Below are positions 18,033 through 27,163 of a stretch of DNA of 64,000 bases, one piece after another. The stretch spans positions 3,844,001 through 3,908,000 of the forward strand of contig NZ_CP098480.1 of the NCBI RefSeq assembly GCF_023702715.1. The letters are read 5' to 3'. The stretch's first letter is position 1, and each line of letters begins with the position of its first letter. The translations under genes were made by a program, and so were the position numbers. Below the pieces are notes generated by a model that saw only the letters and a program-made list of their open reading frames with translations, had not been told where the DNA came from and ran no database searches. The DNA is from Acinetobacter sp. C32I (GTDB lineage: Bacteria; Pseudomonadota; Gammaproteobacteria; Pseudomonadales; Moraxellaceae).

Positions 18033-18737
18033 TCAGATGTTGGAAACGGTACTGGTATTGCGATTTGTAACGTCTTGATGATGTTTATAAGTCAATGCAT
18101 AACAAAGCAAATTAATGGCAATACAGATCCATGCGGTCCATAAATTATGACTTAGAAAATGAGCGCCGCGCATCATCTGTGCCCAACCCATGGCAAAGCC
18201 AATGATTATTGCTGCAATGAGGTAAAACCAAGCACGTTGTGTTTGATGCAAACGATAAACAAAGTAGCCTGTCACCAATGCGAAACCTGTACTGGCATGT
18301 CCACCTGGAAAGCAATGCCCCGTAGTCGCAGAGAAATCCCAGATGAAACCTGTTGGGGTTTCATGGGTCATATACCATGGGCAGGCATGCGAGGAGTGGG
18401 CTTTGAGTAGCCCGACAATACAGGTACAGAGCATGCTGACCCAAAACATATAGCCATATTGCCAACGTTGTGGCTTTAGCTTTTCGACTTTAAAAGAGGC
18501 ACACCATAAAACGAAAAAAACCACATAAACAAGCGTTAATAGTTGTTTGACATAAGTGTGGTTAAGTTTGTCGAGGAACCAATCATTCTTATAAGGAAAC
18601 GTGCCATGCTGACTCACCCACGGTTGAATCAGGTTTAAGTCAATTGCTCCTCCCACAGGAAACACCCATAACAAAATGAAAAAGCTAATAAAAAGTAAAA
18701 AACTCTGCCATAAGAAGAATGGTGTTTTCAATATCAT
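18033..18737 (-). CDS. PAP2-family lipid phosphatase of the pmr locus
   Basis: A 234-residue membrane protein with about five spans. The PAP2 signatures are variant: the first is weak (LLKAHSSHACPW near 111-121), the second is GHCFPGGHAST with His147, and the third is QMMRGAHFLSHNLW with Arg190 and His197. This form resembles LpxE/PgpB-like enzymes that act on lipid phosphates or lipid A at the periplasmic face. Three half-sites of PmrA type lie 52-79 nt upstream, in the sense orientation. The kinase-like gene follows on the same strand, and both point towards pmrCAB. Confidence 0.8.
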   Translation of the reverse strand: MILKTPFFLWQSFLLFISFFILLWVFPVGGAIDLNLIQPWVSQHGTFPYKNDWFLDKLNHTYVKQLLTLVYVVFFVLWCASFKVEKLKPQRWQYGYMFWVSMLCTCIVGLLKAHSSHACPWYMTHETPTGFIWDFSATTGHCFPGGHASTGFALVTGYFVYRLHQTQRAWFYLIAAIIIGFAMGWAQMMRGAHFLSHNLWTAWICIAINLLCYALTYKHHQDVTNRNTSTVSNI

Positions 18738-18788
18738 GGAACTGGCTGTTAGGGCTGGATGATGTTCTGATTATTTAATGTCTAGAAG

Positions 18789-18816
18789 CTTAATTGGCTC
18801 TTAAATGAGCCTTAAA
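18789..18816 (-). promoter_or_regulatory. Putative triple PmrA box upstream of the PAP2 gene
   Basis: Read on the minus strand this is TTTAAG-N5-TTTAAG-N5-ATTAAG: three half-sites in exact 11-bp phase. The first two are the same hexamers and spacing as the box before pmrC, in the same orientation and at nearly the same distance from the start codon. An AT-rich -10-like stretch (TAAATA) follows about 11 nt downstream. Confidence 0.65.
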
Positions 18817-18874
18817 AAGGGCACAGACCGATCATTGGAAAATAAGATAGGTGATTTATTTTGCAGGGTTTTCA

Positions 18875-18904
18875 AAATAAAGCAGCCATTTGGCTGCTTT
18901 ATTT
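18875..18904 (-). terminator. Terminator of gltIJKL
   Basis: A 14-bp perfect stem (AAATAAAGCAGCCA and its complement) with a TT turn lies 20 nt past the gltL stop, with a T run on the minus strand. Confidence 0.88.
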
Positions 18905-18924
18905 CTACGGTAAAGCAGAACTGA

Positions 18925-19668
18925 TTAGTGCAGGATTTTATTAAGGAATTGCTGTGCACGTTCTCCACGTGGTGCCCCAAAGAATTCATCTTTAGAACAG
19001 TCCTCTACGATTTTGCCTTGGTCCATGAAAATAATCCGATTGGCCACCTGACGGGCAAAGCCCATTTCATGCGTCACACACATCATGGTCATGCCTTCTT
19101 TGGCCAATCCCACCATCACATCGAGAACTTCATTGATCATTTCAGGGTCAAGCGCAGAAGTTGGCTCATCAAATAGCATCGCAATCGGGTCCATACTGAG
19201 GGCACGGGCAATCGCAACTCGCTGTTGTTGCCCCCCTGAAAGCTGGGCAGGATATTTATTGGCATGGGCACTGAGTCCAACCCGATCCAGATAGGCCAGT
19301 CCTTTTTTATTGGCTTCCGCTTCTGAACGGCCAAGCACTTTGATCTGTGCAATGGTCAGGTTTTCGGTAATGCTGAGATGAGGAAACAATTCAAAGTGTT
19401 GGAACACCATACCGACACGGCTGCGTAGCTTGGTCATATCCGTTTTCGGTTCGTGAACTGGCACGCCATCGACAAAAATTTTACCTTGCTGAAAGGGTTC
19501 AAGACCATTTACGGTTTTAATCAAGGTTGATTTTCCTGAGCCTGATGGGCCACAGACCACCACCACTTCACCTTGGCAGATTTGGGTGCTGCATTCGGTT
19601 AGCACCTGAAATTGATCGTACCATTTACTGACATTCTGGAGGTCGATCATTACTTTATTGTCGCTCAT
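18925..19668 (-). CDS. gltL: Glutamate/aspartate ABC transporter ATP-binding protein
   Basis: A 247-residue polar amino-acid-type ABC ATPase. Walker [10 protein letters not shown] is at residues 40-48, the signature LSGGQQQR near 143, and Walker [13 protein letters not shown] just after it, followed by the switch His in CVTHEMGFA. It powers import through the two membrane proteins encoded upstream. It overlaps the gltK stop by 4 nt, so translation is coupled. It is the last gene of gltIJKL. Confidence 0.92.
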   Translation of the reverse strand: MSDNKVMIDLQNVSKWYDQFQVLTECSTQICQGEVVVVCGPSGSGKSTLIKTVNGLEPFQQGKIFVDGVPVHEPKTDMTKLRSRVGMVFQHFELFPHLSITENLTIAQIKVLGRSEAEANKKGLAYLDRVGLSAHANKYPAQLSGGQQQRVAIARALSMDPIAMLFDEPTSALDPEMINEVLDVMVGLAKEGMTMMCVTHEMGFARQVANRIIFMDQGKIVEDCSKDEFFGAPRGERAQQFLNKILH

Positions 19669-20348
19669 ACACTTAACCTCCTTTGTAAACGTTTCACTGC
19701 GAATGTCGCTAAAGCACTGATGGTGAAGTACACCAGTCCTGCAAATAAAATATATTGGGTGAGCAGAGACATTAAATCGCCACGAACATAATTTGTTCTG
19801 AAAAAATCGAGTAAGCCAATGGCATAGACCATGGTGGAATCCTGAAACAGGATGATGGTCTGTTGAAGCAGTAACGGTGTCATTTTTCTGAATGCCTGTG
19901 GCAGAATAATCAGTCGCATGGATTGGCCATAGCTCATGCCCAATGCAGAAGCCGCGGCAGCTTGACCTTTGGGAATGGACTGAATTCCTGCACGGACAAT
20001 TTCAGAAAAATAAGCGGCTTCAAACAGCATGAAGGCCACGATACTTGAAACCAAAGCGGTATCAATGGTCAGATATTGTCCTGTAATTGCGGTATAAAAA
20101 AATGGTACAGCAAAATAGAACCACATCAGCACCAGTAGCAGCGGAATGGAACGGAACAGATCCACATAAGCCTGTGCAATCCAATTTAAAATTTTGATTG
20201 ATGACAGGCGCATCAGGGCCACGAGAGTACCAATCGCAATACCGCCAATGGTCGCAATCACCACAACTTTTAAGGTAATGCTGAATCCATACCACAGCGC
20301 AGGTCCAGACTGCTGTAAGTCACTGAGAAAAGACGTTAGCCATTCCAT
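19665..20348 (-). CDS. gltK: Glutamate/aspartate ABC transporter permease GltK
   Basis: A 227-residue HisM-type permease with about five spans. The EAA loop reads EIVRAGIQSIPKGQAAAASALG in the third quarter, where it docks the ATPase. It pairs with GltJ as a heterodimer. Only one base separates it from gltJ, and its stop overlaps gltL. Confidence 0.9.
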   Translation of the reverse strand: MEWLTSFLSDLQQSGPALWYGFSITLKVVVIATIGGIAIGTLVALMRLSSIKILNWIAQAYVDLFRSIPLLLVLMWFYFAVPFFYTAITGQYLTIDTALVSSIVAFMLFEAAYFSEIVRAGIQSIPKGQAAAASALGMSYGQSMRLIILPQAFRKMTPLLLQQTIILFQDSTMVYAIGLLDFFRTNYVRGDLMSLLTQYILFAGLVYFTISALATFAVKRLQRRLSV

Positions 20349-20349
20349 A

Positions 20350-21093
20350 CTACTTTCCTCCTGATATTAAACCAGGAATACGCAGACGCTTTTCCAACAG
20401 GTTCATGCTAAAAATAAGACAGATGTTAATCAGAATAAAAATGAGCGTGACGTAGGTGTAAATTTCGATGGTATTCTGGGTGTATTCACTGATGGTTTTC
20501 ATCTGTGAAATAATTTCTGCAACACCAACCAGCGAGGCGACCGAGGTGTTTTTGACACAGTTGGTCAACTCTGAACTGAGCGGCGGTAAAATGGTGCGAA
20601 ATGACTGCGGTAGAATGACATAGCGATACAGTTGCGCCGTGGAAAAGCCCATGGCATAACCTGCATTGATTTGTCCTTTGGGCAGGGCTTCAATCCCTGT
20701 TCGGACTTGCTCACATACCCGCGCAGAAGTGAATAGACCCAGCCCGATACTGGCCGAAATCAGGGCAGTGGTATTGGCCCCGAGATCATTCATCCACCAG
20801 TTTTTAATCGGGGCGGGCAGAAAGTTGGGAACCACATAAAACCAGATAAATAATTGAACCAGTAAAGGTACATTTCTAAACAGGGTAACGTAGGTGGTAC
20901 CAATGGCTCTGGCGGTTTTATTGGGGAGTGTGCGCATAATGCCGAGGATACTGCCCAGCAGCAGGGCAATAGTCCATGCGACCACGGCAATCACAACCAG
21001 CCAACCTAGACCTGTAATGATCCAGTTCAGGTAGGTGGTATCTCCGATACCTGTAGATTGCCACAAAACTCCCCAGTTCCAGCTATAATTCAT
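20350..21093 (-). CDS. gltJ: Glutamate/aspartate ABC transporter permease GltJ
   Basis: A 247-residue HisM-type permease with about five spans. The EAA loop CEQVRTGIEALPKGQINAG is shared with GltK. The frame stays open to 21123, but ATG 21093 has AGGAG 7 nt upstream and begins MNYSWNWGVLW, the usual GltJ N-terminus, so it is the likely start. Confidence 0.9.
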   Translation of the reverse strand: MNYSWNWGVLWQSTGIGDTTYLNWIITGLGWLVVIAVVAWTIALLLGSILGIMRTLPNKTARAIGTTYVTLFRNVPLLVQLFIWFYVVPNFLPAPIKNWWMNDLGANTTALISASIGLGLFTSARVCEQVRTGIEALPKGQINAGYAMGFSTAQLYRYVILPQSFRTILPPLSSELTNCVKNTSVASLVGVAEIISQMKTISEYTQNTIEIYTYVTLIFILINICLIFSMNLLEKRLRIPGLISGGK

Positions 21094-21172
21094 AACAACT
21101 CCTGAGTAGAGTCGGGACAACATCCACTGTTTCCCGATCTCACACTACTATGCTTGCGATAAGGGGAGCGAA

Positions 21173-22117
21173 TTATTGATCGCGATCATGTGGATTGCTG
21201 ATTAAGGCTTTGAGCTGATCCGACATGGCAAAATTCAAATTAATATTTTTTGGCGGAATCGGTTGCTGGAACCATTTTTCATACATCTTGTTGATTTCAC
21301 CAGAGGCATAAGTTGCTTTAATCGCATCATCGACTACCTGTTTAAAACCAGTATCACCTTTACGCAGCATACAACCATAGATTTCATGAATTGGCGCAGT
21401 ACCAACGATGTCCCATTGATTCGGATCTTTGGCTTTAGATTTTTCACCTGCGAGCAGAATATCATCCATCATAAATGCCACAGCACGGCCATTTTGCAGC
21501 ATCAGGAAGGATTCAGCATGGTCTTTGGCGGAAATGATTTCGCCAATGCCAAGTTCTTGTTGGTGTTGACGAATATAGCGTTCAGATGTGGTTCCTGCGG
21601 TGGTGACCAGCTTTTTGCCTTTTAAATCGACAAAGTCTTTAATCCCTGAATTTTTTGCAGTCAGCAGTCGAGAGCCCACTTCAAAGAAACCGACAGAGAA
21701 ATCAACTTGCTGTTGTCGTTCTTTATTATTGGTGGTTGAGCCACATTCCAGATCGACAGTTCCATTCGAGACCAGTGGAATACGGTTCTGACTGGTGACT
21801 AAGTTGTAGCGAATCTTTAGGTCTGGCATATTCAGCTTCTGCTTTACGGCCTCAACCACTTTAAGTTGCAGATCATGCGCATAACCGACGGGTTGGTTTG
21901 GGGTAGATGCAATATAAGAAAAGGGAATTGATGAATCTCGATAACCCAGCACTATCGTGCCAGAGCTTTTGATTTTGTTTAATGTTCCCGAAGTGGAGGC
22001 ACCCGCTTCAGTCGCTTTGTCGCCAGCAGCCGGCGCTTTGTTGTCGCTACAAGCACTGAGTCCGAATACCAATGTGCCTGCACAAAGCAGAGAGGTCATG
22101 GTGCGTTTATAAATCAT
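21173..22117 (-). CDS. gltI: Glutamate/aspartate periplasmic binding protein GltI
   Basis: A 314-residue class 3 solute-binding protein with the family 3 opening GTIVLGYRDSSIPFSY and the C-terminal MYEKWFQQPIPPK. The N-terminus ends in LSAC, a lipobox, so it may be a tethered lipoprotein rather than free in the periplasm. AGGAG lies 8 nt before ATG 22117; a TTG two codons earlier is less likely. It is the first gene of gltIJKL, behind a promoter overlapped by a 12-bp inverted repeat. Confidence 0.9.
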   Translation of the reverse strand: MIYKRTMTSLLCAGTLVFGLSACSDNKAPAAGDKATEAGASTSGTLNKIKSSGTIVLGYRDSSIPFSYIASTPNQPVGYAHDLQLKVVEAVKQKLNMPDLKIRYNLVTSQNRIPLVSNGTVDLECGSTTNNKERQQQVDFSVGFFEVGSRLLTAKNSGIKDFVDLKGKKLVTTAGTTSERYIRQHQQELGIGEIISAKDHAESFLMLQNGRAVAFMMDDILLAGEKSKAKDPNQWDIVGTAPIHEIYGCMLRKGDTGFKQVVDDAIKATYASGEINKMYEKWFQQPIPPKNINLNFAMSDQLKALISNPHDRDQ

Positions 22118-22183
22118 GTACAAAACTCCTTTTGTATCGTTATGATCGCATGCGTCATTGTTGCGGTTTAACCGTTCATTGTT

Positions 22184-22248
22184 ATGAAAAATAATATGTT
22201 CTTTTTGATGTATTAAAAAACATTATTTTTCATCTTAATAGAGTTCAA
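22184..22248 (-). promoter_or_regulatory. gltI promoter overlapped by a 12-bp inverted repeat
   Basis: On the minus strand TTGAAC (22248-22243), a 17-nt spacer and TAATGT (22225-22220) form a sigma-70-like promoter. A perfect inverted repeat, ATGAAAAATAAT at 22184-22195 with its complement at 22222-22233, has one arm on the -10 box and the other downstream of the expected start. That layout suits a repressor or a nitrogen/acidic-amino-acid regulator. The rest of the 434-nt gap up to amtB shows no gene. Confidence 0.5.
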
Positions 22249-22510
22249 TGCGCATGCTCAAGCGATATTCTTTACGGTTTTGTTAATCGTAATGGTGGAT
22301 GAATGGCGTAATTTAAAAGCTGTAAATTACAGTAAAAAATTGCAAGAAATATAAAGCATGATATGTGCCATGATCGCTTGGATTCACTAGGACAGAGTCT
22401 GTTGCACAACTGCTTTATCCCAGTATTAAAACCGCTATGTATAGGCAAGGTTGATTGGAATAGAATGATCAAATACGAAAACGAAAAGTCAGCTCGTTTT
22501 TAGTCGAGAT

Positions 22511-22535
22511 AAAAAAAGCGACGTTTCCGTCGCTT
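22511..22535 (-). terminator. Terminator of amtB
   Basis: An 8-bp stem AAGCGACG/CGTCGCTT with loop TTTC begins 17 nt past the amtB stop. A long T run follows on the minus strand. Confidence 0.88.
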
Positions 22536-22551
22536 AAAAGAGTTTGAAAAA

Positions 22552-23739
22552 TTAGAACATCGATTCTTCAGAATTAGCTGAAATTTTATGGATTGAAAGA
22601 TCCGCACCACGATACTCATCTTCTTGTGACAGGCGAATACCCATAGTGGCTTTGAGTAGACCATAGACAATAAAACCACCGACTAAGGCAATGATAATGC
22701 CAAGACCCGTACCAATGACTTGTGAGATGATGGAGACACCCCCTAAGCCACCTAAAGCTTGTTGACCAAAGATGCCCGCTGCAATTCCACCTAATGCACC
22801 ACATACACCGTGTAATGGCCACACCCCAAGTACATCATCAATTTTAAGTTTGTTTTGGGTATAGGTGAACAGGTAAACAAACAGTGCACCCGCCGTACCA
22901 CCAATCACTAACGCACCAATTGGGTGCACAATATCCGAACCCGCACAGATTGCGACCAAGCCAGCCAATGGACCATTGTGTAAGAAACCAGGGTCATTAC
23001 GGCCCATAAAATTGGCTGCTAAAGTACCACCGACCATTGCCATGAGAGAATTGATTGCAACCAGACCTGAAATCGCTTCAACCCGTTGTGCACTCATCAC
23101 GTTAAAGCCAAACCAACCAACAATCAGAATCCATGAACCTAAAGCAAGGAATGGAATAGATGATGGTGGATGGGCACTGACGCGACCATCATTTTTATAA
23201 CGACCATGACGAGCACCGAGTAAAATCACCGCAGCAAGGGCAATCCAACCGCCCATGGCATGCACCACAACGGAGCCTGCAAAGTCATGGAAACTTGCAC
23301 CAAAAGAGTTCTCTAACCACTTTTGCAGGCCATAATTACCATTCCAGATCATGCCTTCAAATAAAGGATAGATCAGTGCCACCAAAATCAATGTTGCAAT
23401 GGCTTGAGCACGCATTTTGGCACGTTCTGCGATCCCACCCGAAATAATCGCAGGAATTGCAGCAGCAAAGGTCAGTAAGAAGAAACAGCGCATCAGGTTA
23501 TAGCCATGATCGGCTGCTAAGGTACTGCCAGCATGGAAAAAGTTTTGACCATATGCAATCCAATAGCCTACAAAGAAATAGGCAATTGCTGAAATGGCAA
23601 AATCGGTGAGGATTTTACTCAACGCATTGACTTGGTTTTTATGGCGTACTGTGCCCAATTCCAAGAATGCAAAGCCAGCGTGCATTGCTAATACCAGTAC
23701 TGCCCCGAGCAGTAAAAAAAATAGATCTACGTTTTGCAT
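22552..23739 (-). CDS. amtB: Ammonium transporter Amt
   Basis: A 395-residue Amt/Mep channel with 11 spans. The conserved pore histidines lie in SVVVHAMGGW (near residue 165) and WPLHGVCGALGG (near 310), and the family signature runs through DFAGSVVVHAMGG. It conducts ammonium across the inner membrane. No glnK gene is adjacent, although amtB is usually paired with one. The frame opens at a TTG four codons earlier, but ATG 23739 is the only ATG there and is chosen; the ribosome binding site is weak. A sigma-54-type promoter and a large hairpin lie upstream. Confidence 0.9.
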   Translation of the reverse strand: MQNVDLFFLLLGAVLVLAMHAGFAFLELGTVRHKNQVNALSKILTDFAISAIAYFFVGYWIAYGQNFFHAGSTLAADHGYNLMRCFFLLTFAAAIPAIISGGIAERAKMRAQAIATLILVALIYPLFEGMIWNGNYGLQKWLENSFGASFHDFAGSVVVHAMGGWIALAAVILLGARHGRYKNDGRVSAHPPSSIPFLALGSWILIVGWFGFNVMSAQRVEAISGLVAINSLMAMVGGTLAANFMGRNDPGFLHNGPLAGLVAICAGSDIVHPIGALVIGGTAGALFVYLFTYTQNKLKIDDVLGVWPLHGVCGALGGIAAGIFGQQALGGLGGVSIISQVIGTGLGIIIALVGGFIVYGLLKATMGIRLSQEDEYRGADLSIHKISANSEESMF

Positions 23740-23768
23740 AGTGGCGCTCAAAAAAAGTGCTAAATTTT

Positions 23769-23808
23769 ATTTTGGTGCAAATATTTGATTCGTTTTTTGC
23801 ACCAAAAT
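23769..23808 (-). promoter_or_regulatory. 13-bp inverted repeat in the amtB leader
   Basis: A perfect 13-bp inverted repeat (ATTTTGGTGCAAA and its complement) with a 14-nt spacer ends 30 nt before amtB ATG. The arms contain TGGTGCA and TGCACCA, the same half-sites as NtrC targets but in the reverse order. If transcription starts at the sigma-54 promoter, it is transcribed and would form a strong mRNA hairpin. Confidence 0.6.
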
Positions 23809-23869
23809 GGATTTAGTAAATCTAAAAACTCAAGCTATATCGCAACAGCTCAATTTGATGAAATATCTA

Positions 23870-23887
23870 ATGCAAAAAACGCACCAA
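23870..23887 (-). promoter_or_regulatory. Sigma-54-type promoter of amtB
   Basis: On the minus strand TTGGTGCGTTTTTTGCAT has the GG-N10-GC spacing that defines RpoN promoters and a good TTGC at -12. Transcription would start near 23860. A TGCACCA half-site (23926-23920) lies further upstream, as expected for NtrC control of nitrogen genes. The rest of the gap up to 24094 shows no gene. Confidence 0.6.
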
Positions 23888-24094
23888 TTTAGAGGTTAAA
23901 TTATCATTTTGATGAAAAGTGGTGCAATTTGCTTAAAAATAGCACAGTTTTGAGCATTTCTAAATGAAAGGCGTCGTGGGGGATTTGAATGCAAATGGGG
24001 AGAGGTTTTTTGCTGTGTTAAAGAACAGCTCACGCCACTTTTCATATCCGTAATGTTCAATATAAAAAGCAGCGCTGTGCAATTGTTGCTGGTC

Positions 24095-25513
24095 TTACAT
24101 GACAGGTGGGCTATAGCTGAGGGTACGGCCTAAAATCCACAATAAGAACAGTACTAAAGGCAGATGGAACACCAATTGAGTGACGGTAAAACCAATCACA
24201 TCTTTGGCTTTGAGTTTTAAAATGCCCAACATCGGCAGCATAAAGAAGGGATTGATCAGATTTGGCAAAGCTTCGGCCGCATTATAAATCTGCACCGACC
24301 AACCTAAATGCACCTGCAAATCATTGGCTGCCTGCATCACATAAGGCGCCTCGATAATCCATTTCCCACCGCCTGATGGCACAAAGAAACCGAGTACCGC
24401 AGAGTAGATACCCATCACAATCGCAAAGGTCTCTTTGGAAGCAATCGAGACAAAGAATTCAGCGATATAGTGCGATAGGGATAAGTCCTGACTATTCAGC
24501 GCTTGGGTCATAATAAAGGCGATACTGCCATAGAGTGGGAATTGAATCAGAATCCCTGAAACCGCAGGCACCGCTTGACTGACAGCATTGAGAAAATTAC
24601 GCGGGGTGCGGTGTAGTGCCAGACCCAGCATCAAAAACACAAAGTTATAGGTATTGAGACTGGAAATGGCGATGATTGGATTGGTTTTAGAAAACTCGAT
24701 AAACATCCAGATCAAGCCTAATGCCACCACAATAATGGTCAAAAGCGGTGAGTTCTCCAACCAATCCCCAGGTCGGGTCGATTTGACTTCGGTCTTTTCC
24801 TCTTCTTCAAAATTGAGCTCAAAATCCTGCATGGTTTTGACATTGTCACCTTTCGGTGCAGACCAATAGGCAATCGCAATTGAGACAATTACCAAGATTA
24901 GGGTCATCAGCATCGATTGCCACAGGAAGATGGTTTCGGTAAATGGAATCACACCAGTTAAGTTATAGATCGACTCAGGCAGACTGGCTTTATTGGCCTG
25001 TAACTGGGCTGCAGACGAGCTGATACCGAGTGCCCAAGTTGCGCCCATACCAATAATGGCAGCGGCGGCGGCAGCACGATAGTCCATCTGTAGCTCTTTA
25101 CGTTTGGCCAGCGCAATCACCAATAATGCGGTCAAAATTGTACTGACTGCCCAATTGACCAAAGAAATCAATAAGCTGACGGTGGCGACTAAGACAATGG
25201 CACTGCGTCCCGAATGGGGAATACGTGCCATCATCTGAATCAGTTTTTTCACAGGTGCAGAAACCGAAACGACATAGCCAACAATAATCAGCATGGTCAT
25301 TTGCAGAGTGAAAGGGATTAAGCTCCAAAAACCATTTCCAAAGGAACTGGCGACATCTTGTACCGATGCACCGATACTGATTGCAGCAAAGGAAACGATA
25401 ATCACACCAAGCAAGGCAAAGATATAAGAGTCAGGAAACCATTTTTCCGACCAGTGACTAATCCGCAGGGCAAACCGTTCTAACAAGGCAGGTTGTTTAT
25501 TCATCTTGAGCAT
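24095..25513 (-). CDS. atoE: Short-chain fatty acid / acetoacetate transporter AtoE
   Basis: A 472-residue carrier with about 12 spans, of the AtoE family. The N-terminus is RISHWSEKWFPDSYIFALLG, followed by GNGFWSLIPFTLQM and the late PSGGGKWIIEAPYVM motif, all family hallmarks. It would import acetoacetate or short-chain fatty acids. It is the last gene of an atoD-atoA-atoE run that makes and uses acetoacetyl-CoA. A second in-frame ATG three codons in is an alternative start. Confidence 0.88.
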   Translation of the reverse strand: MLKMNKQPALLERFALRISHWSEKWFPDSYIFALLGVIIVSFAAISIGASVQDVASSFGNGFWSLIPFTLQMTMLIIVGYVVSVSAPVKKLIQMMARIPHSGRSAIVLVATVSLLISLVNWAVSTILTALLVIALAKRKELQMDYRAAAAAAIIGMGATWALGISSSAAQLQANKASLPESIYNLTGVIPFTETIFLWQSMLMTLILVIVSIAIAYWSAPKGDNVKTMQDFELNFEEEEKTEVKSTRPGDWLENSPLLTIIVVALGLIWMFIEFSKTNPIIAISSLNTYNFVFLMLGLALHRTPRNFLNAVSQAVPAVSGILIQFPLYGSIAFIMTQALNSQDLSLSHYIAEFFVSIASKETFAIVMGIYSAVLGFFVPSGGGKWIIEAPYVMQAANDLQVHLGWSVQIYNAAEALPNLINPFFMLPMLGILKLKAKDVIGFTVTQLVFHLPLVLFLLWILGRTLSYSPPVM

Positions 25514-25635
25514 CCATTTTTAATTTTGTTGTATCTGATTCATTTGTCCTAAATGAATGTGCTGCTCCCGAAAACAGCGAAAAGTGATGCCATTACAGCA
25601 TCACTTCAACGAGAAAAATAAAAGCGTGTGTAGGA

Positions 25636-26277
25636 TTAAGCTTTGGCTTCAATCAACAGCTCAACACCTGTAGCAGCTTGAATTTGTTGTTCAGTCACAT
25701 CAGGTGCCAGTTCAACCAGCTTGATGCCTTCAGCAACAACATCCAAAACACCTAGGTCGGTAATGATACGATGCACCACTTTTTGACCTGTGAGCGGTAA
25801 GCTGCACTGTTTGACGATTTTAGCGGTACCATCTTTGGCATTGTGTTCCATCAACACCACCACGCGTTGTACGCCTGCAACCAAGTCCATCGCGCCGCCC
25901 ATGCCTTTGACTTTTTTACCCGGAATCATCCAGTTGGCGAGGTCACCCTGTTCGGAGACTTCCATAGCACCCAGAATGGCGATATTGACGTGGCCACCAC
26001 GAATCATGGCAAAGGATTCGCTGCTTGAGAAAAATGCCGCACCTGCACGAGCGGTGACAGTTTGTTTGCCTGCATTGATTAAATCAGGGTCGAGTTGCTG
26101 TTCAGTCGGAAATTCGCCAATGCCGAGCAGACCATTTTCCGATTGCAACCACACATCCATATCCTCAGGGATGTAGTTGGCAACCAGTGTTGGAAGACCA
26201 ATACCGAGATTGACGTAGAAACCATCTTGTAATTCTTTTGCGGCACGTTGTGCCATTTGTTCACGTGTCCATGCCAT
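25636..26277 (-). CDS. atoA: 3-oxoacid CoA-transferase subunit B (AtoA-like)
   Basis: A 213-residue CoA-transferase beta subunit. The catalytic glutamate is Glu47 in [10 protein letters not shown], and the nucleotide/CoA loop [16 protein letters not shown] lies near residues 22-37. With the alpha subunit it moves CoA from succinyl- or acetyl-CoA to acetoacetate. It starts 2 nt after atoD, so the two are coupled. PcaJ/CatJ (3-oxoadipate) transferases are close relatives, but the neighbouring atoE and 3-hydroxybutyrate dehydrogenase favour acetoacetate. Confidence 0.88.
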   Translation of the reverse strand: MAWTREQMAQRAAKELQDGFYVNLGIGLPTLVANYIPEDMDVWLQSENGLLGIGEFPTEQQLDPDLINAGKQTVTARAGAAFFSSSESFAMIRGGHVNIAILGAMEVSEQGDLANWMIPGKKVKGMGGAMDLVAGVQRVVVLMEHNAKDGTAKIVKQCSLPLTGQKVVHRIITDLGVLDVVAEGIKLVELAPDVTEQQIQAATGVELLIEAKA

Positions 26278-26279
26278 GA

Positions 26280-26984
26280 TTATGCGTCCTGTGCTTTTAG
26301 GGTTTTTTGTTCGATCCGTTTTTCTGGCGTGGCATTCAGCACCACACGATTGACGTAAATGCCCGCTAAATGGATTTCATCCGGATCCAATTCGCCAATT
26401 TCAACGATCTGTTCGACTTCTGCAATGGTGATTTTTCCAGCCATGGCACATTCAGGGTTAAAGTTTTGCGCGGTTTTACGGAATACCAGATTGCCAGCTT
26501 TATCTGCTTTATAGGCTTTAACCAGTGCCACATCTGCGGTCAGTGATGGTTCAAGGATATAGGTGCGACCATTAAATTCACGTTGTTCCTTACCTTCAGC
26601 TACCAAGGTGCCTGCACCTGTTGCGGTATAAAAGGCAGGAATACCTGCACCGCCAGCGCGTAATTTTTCGGCGAGTGTGCCTTGAGGTGTGAGTTCAACT
26701 TCCAGCTCGCCATTCAAATACTGACGTTCAAATTCTTTATTTTCGCCCACATAAGACGAGATCATTTTTTTAATTTGTCGGGTTTTGAGCAACACACCCA
26801 AGCCAAAATCATCAATGCCTGCATTATTGGAAATACAGGTTAGGCCGGTTACACCTGTTTCTTTCAGCGCCTGAATTAAGGCTTCAGGAATACCACATAG
26901 GCCAAAACCACCAACCGCAAATGTTTGTTGATCTTGCACCACATCTTGTAGTGCCAGTGCTGCGGTTGAATAGACTTTATTCAT
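26280..26984 (-). CDS. atoD: 3-oxoacid CoA-transferase subunit A (AtoD-like)
   Basis: A 234-residue CoA-transferase alpha subunit with the glycine-rich [10 protein letters not shown] loop, [15 protein letters not shown] and the later [13 protein letters not shown] segment. It forms the heteromer with the beta subunit encoded just downstream. The frame opens at a GTG at 26993, but ATG 26984 has AGGTG 7 nt upstream and is preferred. It is the first gene of the atoDAE unit. Confidence 0.88.
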   Translation of the reverse strand: MNKVYSTAALALQDVVQDQQTFAVGGFGLCGIPEALIQALKETGVTGLTCISNNAGIDDFGLGVLLKTRQIKKMISSYVGENKEFERQYLNGELEVELTPQGTLAEKLRAGGAGIPAFYTATGAGTLVAEGKEQREFNGRTYILEPSLTADVALVKAYKADKAGNLVFRKTAQNFNPECAMAGKITIAEVEQIVEIGELDPDEIHLAGIYVNRVVLNATPEKRIEQKTLKAQDA

Positions 26985-27163
26985 TTTTTTCACCTGTAAA
27001 TTCCTTGGTTTCTATTAGTTTTAGCACTCAGGGATTATTTACAGAAGTTTAAATTTCTAAAGGATTAATGAGGGAAACTCATTAATACAATAAATTTCAT
27101 CTATTTCACCCAAAAGGTTAGGATGACGGGGCGAATCTATTTTGGTGTAGCGGCCGAAATGGA

